From assembly GCA_031550435.1 (NCBI GenBank), contig JAVBOO010000015.1, positions 1 to 64,000 of the forward strand: a stretch of 64,000 bases of DNA. Direction: 5' to 3'. Under the pieces are notes generated by a model. That model did not search any database, was not told where the DNA came from, and saw nothing but the letters and a program-made list of their open reading frames with translations. Shown here in pieces: positions 59,151-64,000 of the stretch; within the stretch, counting starts at the first letter, position 1; each line of letters opens with the position of its first letter. The position numbers and the translations under genes are program-made. The DNA comes from JAVBOO01 sp031550435. GTDB lineage: Bacteria; Bacillota; Clostridia; Lachnospirales; WRAX01.

Positions 59151-60176
59151 ATGCGTAAGTTCCCAACAGTTATGATATTGTCGGTTGTTTTACTAATTAT
59201 AGTCATGTTCGTATCCTATACTCTCGGTATAGCCGATATCGAGCCTACAGATGCCGCGAAGCTTTTGGCATACAAACTGTTCGGGCTAAATTCTGTTGAC
59301 ATTTCGGCTCTCAAGCCGTCTCAAATTACGATTTTGTTCGAATTGAGGCTGCCGAGAGTGCTTGTCGCCGCGGGAACAGGTATGAGCCTTGCCGTGGTCG
59401 GCGCTGTGTTCCAGGGGCTTTTTCAAAACAGGCTTGCCGATCCGTATATACTCGGTATTTCTTCAGGCGCGTCTTTAGGAGCATCTATCGCTTTGGCACT
59501 CGGTGTTTCGAGATTCTTTTTCGTGTTTTCGTCCGTTTCGATATTCGCGACGGTCGGTTCGCTTATAACCGTCGTGTTCGTAATAACGATTTATATGTTT
59601 TCAACAAAAAAGTCTTCCACGCTGCTTCTAACCGGCATTTCGGCCGGTTACTTCGCGGCCGGTATCTCGACGCTGATAATCGCGCTTAATACCGATAAAA
59701 TAAAGGTAATAACTATGTGGGCGATGGGCAGCTTTTCTGGAAGCAACTTTGAAAAGGCTGCAACTGTTTTGCCGGTGTGCGTTTTACTCGTCGCTGTTAC
59801 TATGTTTTTTGCCAAGGATTTAAACGCAATCGCGACGGGAGAAGAAAGCGCGATGAGCTTCGGTGTGCCCGTCGGTTTCATCAGAATTTTGCTCGTGATA
59901 ATCGGAACGGTACTGACTGCTTTTGCCGTAGCGGTTTCCGGTGTTATTGGCTTTGTAGGGCTTGTTGTTCCAAACGGTGTGCGCTACTTTACGGGACCGG
60001 ATTATAAGAAGCTGCTTCCCGCTTCCGCTGTATTCGGCGCGATTTTCACTCTTTTGTGTGACACGGTCGCGAGAACGCTGTTTTCGCCGTTTGAGGTTCC
60101 CGTCGGCGCGATAACTGCGCTCATCGGAACTCCTGTGTTTATAGGTATTATACTCAAGGGGAGGAGACAGGCATGA
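59151..60176 (+). CDS. btuC: Vitamin B12 ABC transporter permease BtuC
   Basis: 341 residues, about ten membrane helices of the FecCD family. Motifs: LRLPRVLVAAGTGMSLAVVGAVFQGLFQNRLADPYILGISSGASLGA, LTGISAGYFAAGISTLIIAL, GVIGFVGLVVPNGVR, and EVPVGAITALIGTPVFIGIIL. SD ACGGAGTGG before ATG. Overlaps btuD by four bases. Confidence 0.93.
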   Translation: MRKFPTVMILSVVLLIIVMFVSYTLGIADIEPTDAAKLLAYKLFGLNSVDISALKPSQITILFELRLPRVLVAAGTGMSLAVVGAVFQGLFQNRLADPYILGISSGASLGASIALALGVSRFFFVFSSVSIFATVGSLITVVFVITIYMFSTKKSSTLLLTGISAGYFAAGISTLIIALNTDKIKVITMWAMGSFSGSNFEKAATVLPVCVLLVAVTMFFAKDLNAIATGEESAMSFGVPVGFIRILLVIIGTVLTAFAVAVSGVIGFVGLVVPNGVRYFTGPDYKKLLPASAVFGAIFTLLCDTVARTLFSPFEVPVGAITALIGTPVFIGIILKGRRQA

Positions 60177-60955
60177 TAAATGTTCGCTCCCTAAACTTTA
60201 ATTACAGGAATTCGGCTGATGTTCTAAAAAACATAAGCGTTTCGGTCGAGCGAGGGCTTTTTTATACGATCATAGGGAAAAACGGCTGCGGCAAGACAAC
60301 ACTTATCAAGAACATCGCAGGTCTTGTAAAACCTAATGTGGACAGCTGCGGGATAATAATAAGCGGGAAAAACGTTAGGGATTATTCGAGGCGAGATCTG
60401 GCTAAAAAACTTGCGTTTGTCAGTCAAAGGGATACAACCGTGTTCGATTTTACCGTATACGAGCTTGCTTTGACGGGCAGAACGCAGTATCTCAGAAGAT
60501 TCGGGGCCGAAAGCAAAACGGATGTCGAAGCGGTGTATTCAGCTCTTAAAAAGACAAGAGTATATGATCTGCGCGAGCGCAGTATTAACGAAATCAGCGG
60601 AGGCGAACTACAAAGGACGCTGATAGCAAGGGCACTGGCGCAAAATTCCGAAATAATGCTGCTGGATGAACCTGTTTCTTCTTTGGATGTTAATCAGCAG
60701 CTCAGTATCATGAATACTGTCTCCGAGCTATGCAAATCCGAGAAATTGACGGTAATCTGCGTTTTACATGACATAAATCTGGCGTCGAGGTACAGCGACG
60801 GCATATTCCTGCTTAAAGACGGAGAACTTGTCGCTCAGGGCGAGCCGGAGACGGTTATAACGAAGGCAAATCTGGACTTTGCGTATGATATATGCTCTGA
60901 AGTTATCGTTAACGAGAGGACGGGAAGACCGTTCTTGATGGATTATAGAGTGTGA
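60173..60955 (+). CDS. btuD: Vitamin B12 ABC transporter ATP-binding protein BtuD
   Basis: 260 residues. Walker A IIGKNGCGKTTLIKN, Q-loop FVSQRDTTVFDFTV, signature EISGGELQRTLIARA, Walker B IMLLDEPVSSLDVNQQ, switch VLHDINLASRY. FepC/BtuD family. Last gene of btuFCD, ended by the hairpin at 61025. Confidence 0.93.
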   Translation: MINVRSLNFNYRNSADVLKNISVSVERGLFYTIIGKNGCGKTTLIKNIAGLVKPNVDSCGIIISGKNVRDYSRRDLAKKLAFVSQRDTTVFDFTVYELALTGRTQYLRRFGAESKTDVEAVYSALKKTRVYDLRERSINEISGGELQRTLIARALAQNSEIMLLDEPVSSLDVNQQLSIMNTVSELCKSEKLTVICVLHDINLASRYSDGIFLLKDGELVAQGEPETVITKANLDFAYDICSEVIVNERTGRPFLMDYRV

Positions 60956-61024
60956 TGTATTCTCCGCCGTGTTTGATACGGTTCGAGCTGTTGATTACAG
61001 ATATGGTCGCCAATAGATGAACGA

Positions 61025-61058
61025 AAAAGCCCTTCCGGTGTTAACCGGGAGGGCTTTT
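61025..61058. terminator. Bidirectional terminator between btuD and the DUF4870 gene
   Basis: AAAAGCCCTTCCGG-TGTTAA-CCGGGAGGGCTTTT with T on both exits. Confidence 0.9.
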
Positions 61059-61097
61059 CGTGAGGGGTTTCTCATAAAACCCCGTTAAATTTTAAGA

Positions 61098-61427
61098 TTA
61101 TTTGTTTACAGTCTTTTCAACCTCGTCGCCGATTACGGGAACCTTGAACTTGTTTCCGACAAAAGCGTTGTAGGCAAGGAAAACGATTACTACAACCCAC
61201 GCTATGCTGAATATCCACGAGAACCAGTTTATAATCGGTATGATACCAACTATAAACGTGACAACCCACAAAAGGCCGAGCGTAACGATAGATTGCAGAG
61301 CATGGAATCTGACGGTTTTATTCTCTTTTTCGAGAATATAACCTATGATTCCGGAAATCGGTCCCAAAACATAGCAAAAAGCGGATGCTACGTTTTCGTC
61401 AAGACCCCAAAATGATTTCTTAGACAT
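61098..61427 (-). CDS. DUF4870 membrane protein
   Basis: 109 residues, three membrane helices. Family pattern: ENVASAFCYVLGPISGIIGYILEKENKTVRFHALQSIVTLG, then FIVGIIPIINWFSWIFSIAWVVVIVFLAYNAFVG. Function unknown; widely found in Firmicutes. ATG 61427 has GAGGGG upstream. Confidence 0.9.
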   Translation of the reverse strand: MSKKSFWGLDENVASAFCYVLGPISGIIGYILEKENKTVRFHALQSIVTLGLLWVVTFIVGIIPIINWFSWIFSIAWVVVIVFLAYNAFVGNKFKVPVIGDEVEKTVNK

Positions 61428-61611
61428 ATAAATCCCCTCATTCTTAGAGTAAGCGCGTCTCGGCGCTTCTTTACTTTGATAATATGTACGGAACTTAATA
61501 AAAAAAGTTTACCGACTTATAAAGTACCACAAAACAAAATAACTCCCGGCTGACATAAGGCTTTGCAAGTCCGCGCTCTTAAGCGCGTTATGCGCCAAAT
61601 TATAGATAAAA

Positions 61612-62034
61612 CTAAAATCTCCTGTAAAATCTTCTTATGAGCTCGCTTTGTATTCCGATTTCGCCGTCAGCATTATTAACAAAACGCAGACGGTGAAAAA
61701 TCTCGGCGATTTTTGAGACCGCTATCAGCCATTCGGTCGTATGTGTAAGCTTTTCCGCGGCATACCAGTTAAAAAGGCTGTCATCGTTCCTTGTGTAGAG
61801 AAAAATTCTATATGAAATATTTCTCAGAAAGTCAACGTACTCAACGTCGTCCTTATCTTTCTTCAAGAAACTGAGCGCATCGTCAAGATTGCGTATCCCG
61901 AGAACTTCGAAATAACACGCAATATCCTCGGCGCAATACCAATGATCAAGCGCGCACGCATGTCTCGTTATATCCCATATAAAGTACGACGCGACTTTTG
62001 AAGCGTCATATAAATCAGTGTTCAATATATTCAC
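61612..62034 (-). CDS. Hypothetical helical protein
   Basis: 140 residues from a GTG at 62034, or 137 from the TTG at 62025, which has better spacing to AGGAT. Two segments resemble each other: HWYCAEDIACYFEVLGI and NWYAAEKLTHTTEWLIAV, suggesting an internal helical repeat. Ends with a basic LIRRFYRRF. It starts 3 bases after the TPR gene stop, so the genes are coupled. Not recognised. Confidence 0.65.
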   Translation of the reverse strand: MNILNTDLYDASKVASYFIWDITRHACALDHWYCAEDIACYFEVLGIRNLDDALSFLKKDKDDVEYVDFLRNISYRIFLYTRNDDSLFNWYAAEKLTHTTEWLIAVSKIAEIFHRLRFVNNADGEIGIQSELIRRFYRRF

Positions 62035-62037
62035 ATC

Positions 62038-63453
62038 CTAGTTTGACGGCAAAGTTTGAAGCTTCGACTTTGCGTTCCCTGCCTGGTTTGAGGCGGGATA
62101 GTCGTTTACGACGCGTTCGAAGTACTTGCGCGCCGAAGGTATGTCTGACTTGTTTTCGTATGACCTTCCTATAAAATAAAGGCTGTCGTCAGCTGTCTGG
62201 GAAGCTTCGTTACTGTACAAAACTGATTTTTCCAGCAGGACTATCGCTTCGTCATAGTTTTTGCGGTTATACTCGGATATACCCATGTTATAAAACGCCG
62301 CCTCAAGCTTGGGGTAGGCTGTCGCTTTGATTTCCGCGATAAGTGCCGCATATTCTTCGGGCAAGCCTTCCGTGCTCAAGCCTTCGATATATGAAACTGC
62401 CTCTTCGTATTTTTGCTCGTTGACCAGACCCTTTGCGTAATTGATGCGCTGCATTGTATCGGCCCGGTGCAAATCAGCGTCGAGATTGACGATATCGGCG
62501 TTTAAATCCGCGATCTGTGCTTTAAGCGAGTCAATCTCGCTTTGCTTTGCGGTTATCTCGGCCTGCCTAAGAGCGTCGTTAGAGCTCATCTCGTTTGTAA
62601 GTCTCTCTATCTCCGTCCGGTTCTTATCGATAACATCTTGCTTCGGAGGAACTACGTACAAAGAGTAGATTATGCACACAAGCAGCGCTCCGACGGCAAA
62701 GAAAACGGCATGGGAAAACTTAAATGAAAACGCGGCGTTTAGATTTCTCGCGTACTTCGGGTTAAACGTTTTGTGTTGAGTATCTTTTGCGATAAGCGTT
62801 TCGGCGCCGTAAGAGCTTATTTTATCGTAGTGTTTTACCCTGTGAGCCGCGGGCTGAAGCTCCGACAGATACTTGAGCGCTTTAAAATTGCGGCAGTCGG
62901 TATCCAGCACAAGATTAACAGTCTCGAGTGCTTTATCGGGCTGACCCTGAGACATATAGCACAGTGCAAGCAAGTTAAGCGCGTCAACAAAGCCTGGGTG
63001 AATATCCGTGGCTCTGCGCAGTTTTATAAGCGCGATATCGTCGCTTTTAATCTTTAAATCACCCAAAGCTTTGTTATACAGCTTTATGGCCTCGTTATAT
63101 TTTTCCAGAGTTCTGTAATTTTTCTTTAGGCTGTCTATATAATCGGCAGCGATGTTTTCGGTTTTTTTGAAGTTAAAGCTGATAACCCATTGGCGCAAGG
63201 CATCAAAATGCCTTCCCAGAGAGCCGTATACAAGCCCGAGAAGATTTCGGGCTTCAATATTGTGTTTGCTGTATTCAAGCGCCCGCTCAAGCATTTCGGC
63301 CGCACCGGACAAGTCGTTTATTTGAGCCCTTTCAAGCGCGGCGTTATACAGCCTGTCCGAAATCAGGCACGCTTTTTTTTGTACATTTAAATCAGTCTTG
63401 CAGTTCGGGCAAACATCGAACCCGGTCTCAAAGCCGCACTCCGGACACCTCAA
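62038..63453 (-). CDS. Zinc-ribbon, TPR and coiled-coil membrane protein
   Basis: 471 residues. N-terminal zinc ribbon RCPECGFETGFDVCPNC, then cytoplasmic TPR units (about residues 35-210, LNLLALCYMSQGQPDKALETVNLVLD), one membrane helix (FSHAVFFAVGALLVCIIYSLYVV, about 248-270), a coiled coil (IDKNRTEIERLTNEM to LNADIVNLDADLH), and extracytoplasmic TPRs of the YbgF/CpoB type (YFIGRSYENKSDIPSARKYFERVVNDYPAS). Likely an envelope scaffold; role unknown. TTG start at 63453 has GGGAGG 7 bases upstream and puts the zinc ribbon at the very N-terminus. Confidence 0.82.
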   Translation of the reverse strand: MRCPECGFETGFDVCPNCKTDLNVQKKACLISDRLYNAALERAQINDLSGAAEMLERALEYSKHNIEARNLLGLVYGSLGRHFDALRQWVISFNFKKTENIAADYIDSLKKNYRTLEKYNEAIKLYNKALGDLKIKSDDIALIKLRRATDIHPGFVDALNLLALCYMSQGQPDKALETVNLVLDTDCRNFKALKYLSELQPAAHRVKHYDKISSYGAETLIAKDTQHKTFNPKYARNLNAAFSFKFSHAVFFAVGALLVCIIYSLYVVPPKQDVIDKNRTEIERLTNEMSSNDALRQAEITAKQSEIDSLKAQIADLNADIVNLDADLHRADTMQRINYAKGLVNEQKYEEAVSYIEGLSTEGLPEEYAALIAEIKATAYPKLEAAFYNMGISEYNRKNYDEAIVLLEKSVLYSNEASQTADDSLYFIGRSYENKSDIPSARKYFERVVNDYPASNQAGNAKSKLQTLPSN

Positions 63454-63513
63454 ATGAAAACCTCCCTGACACAAGTGCAGATACGCCGGTATAAGGTTAC
63501 CCGGCAACGGCAT

Positions 63514-63654
63514 TTATTTGCTGTTAAGCTGATTAACGATCTGTTTCAAGAAATCCGTAACGTCGCTGATTTCGTCAAGTCGTATGGAGTCCTCGACATC
63601 GTCCAGCTCGACTATAGGCTTATATTTTTGTATCTCTTCTTTAAAATCTATCAC
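63514..63654 (-). CDS. 46-residue acidic microprotein between folC and the TPR gene
   Basis: GTG at 63654 stands 7 bases after GGGAGG. Product: MIDFKEEIQKYKPIVELDDV, EDSIRLDEISDVTDFLKQIV, NQLNSK. Highly acidic and helical in appearance, uninterrupted, and spaced like an operon member (45 bases after folC, 60 before the TPR start). Function unknown. Confidence 0.72.
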   Translation of the reverse strand: MIDFKEEIQKYKPIVELDDVEDSIRLDEISDVTDFLKQIVNQLNSK

Positions 63655-63699
63655 AGAAATACCTCCCAACGGCTTACGGGGTAATATTTTGAAAGCGGC

Positions 63700-64000
63700 T
63701 TAACCGCAGCTATCCGACAGGTATGTTCTTACGTCTCCTATCAAATAAAGTGAGCCGGCGACAATTATAACTCCGTCGTCGGGGGTCAAGCGTCTTGCAG
63801 TGTAAAGCGCTCTTTTGTAGTCGGCTTCGGTTACAATAATTTTTTGCTTGTCGGGAATATGTCTGTAAAGCTCGGACGGAGCAGCTGCTCTAAAATCATA
63901 TGACGGCTTTGTCAGTACAATATTTCCCGAAAGCTGCGTTAGCTCCGCTAACATTCCGGCATATTCTTTGTCTTTGAGTATGCCTATAACTAATGTTATG
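63700..64000 (-). CDS. folC: C-terminal part of folylpolyglutamate synthase FolC (5' end outside window)
   Basis: The frame is open to the window edge and reads ITLVIGILKDKEYAGMLAEL...IVLTKP...LTPDDGVIIVAGSLYLIGDVRTYL, the typical C-terminal domain of Mur-ligase-like FolC (G-x-L-x-DKD and GSLYLIG motifs). The enzyme adds glutamate residues to folates. About 100 residues are visible; the stop at 63700 is normal. Confidence 0.88.
   Translation of the reverse strand, partial: ITLVIGILKDKEYAGMLAELTQLSGNIVLTKPSYDFRAAAPSELYRHIPDKQKIIVTEADYKRALYTARRLTPDDGVIIVAGSLYLIGDVRTYLSDSCG

Overview
This window looks like a chromosomal segment of a strictly anaerobic, spore-forming Gram-positive bacterium of the class Clostridia, probably an Oscillospirales/Ruminococcaceae-like lineage. 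Three things point there: the dgt-dnaG-rpoD macromolecular synthesis cluster without rpsU, sporulation-type genes (a SpoIVFB-like M50 protease, a GerW/YtfJ protein, DUF2953), and a full [FeFe]-hydrogenase maturation set (hydE, hydF, hydG) with its TM1266-type regulator. Shine-Dalgarno sequences are strong throughout. TTG start codons are unusually common (nine well-supported cases). No rRNA, tRNA or CRISPR array was found.

Layout. 0-8.5 kb: tail of a Thr-Pro-rich cell-surface protein, then a leftward housekeeping block (rpoD, dnaG, dgt, gpmI, a YfcE/MJ0936-type phosphodiesterase, rdgB, hpf). 8.6-16.7 kb: a rightward block with a small membrane protein, a NatAB-type ABC exporter, ruvA, ruvB, a rhomboid protease, hflK, hflC and glycerate kinase. 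16.7-18.3 kb: a SpoIVFB-like protease and a membrane protein in the SpoIVFA position. 18.7-21.4 kb: a sigma factor with its DUF4179 partner and a hypothetical membrane protein. 21.5-25.8 kb: the hydrogenase maturation operon with a promoter/terminator leader unit upstream. 26.0-31.1 kb: uvrB and uvrA. 31.2-35.3 kb: two GNAT acetyltransferases, a DUF368 lipid-carrier transporter, an IS1182-type transposase remnant and an IS630-family element. 35.5-39.6 kb: a Pro-rich hypothetical protein and a PD-(D/E)XK nuclease-helicase fusion. 39.6-46.2 kb: a leftward division/RNA cluster (cca, an HlyD-like protein, yggS, sepF, yggT, ylmH, traX). 46.4-49.1 kb: a repeat-rich region with a Met-rich microprotein and a decayed REP/RAYT locus. 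49.1-57.0 kb: an orphan nitrate/sulfonate/thiamine-precursor-type ABC pair, gerW, DUF2953, a lipoprotein, rlmA, and a queuosine-salvage pair (yhhQ plus a QueL-like radical SAM protein). 57.5-61.0 kb: cobalamin riboswitch and btuF-btuC-btuD. 61.1-64.0 kb: DUF4870, hypothetical, zinc-ribbon/TPR and microprotein genes, and the 3' end of folC.

The most unusual trait is the density of dispersed, structured intergenic repeats. I separate four main families, called R1 to R4 here, plus a palindrome R5 and two REP palindromes tied to a degenerate RAYT transposase. Several copies sit directly on stop codons, in 5' leaders, or at the break point of a truncated gene. Some keep both ends but lack the middle, which is the behaviour of MITE/REP-like non-autonomous elements.

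Other points worth attention are: an rdgB gene whose only full-length start appears to be ACG; a 53-residue protein with 15 methionines; a 36-codon leader unit ahead of the hydrogenase maturation operon; and a structured segment followed by a terminator upstream of the queuosine-salvage pair. All functional assignments come from reading the sequence and knowledge of families; nothing was searched against a database.
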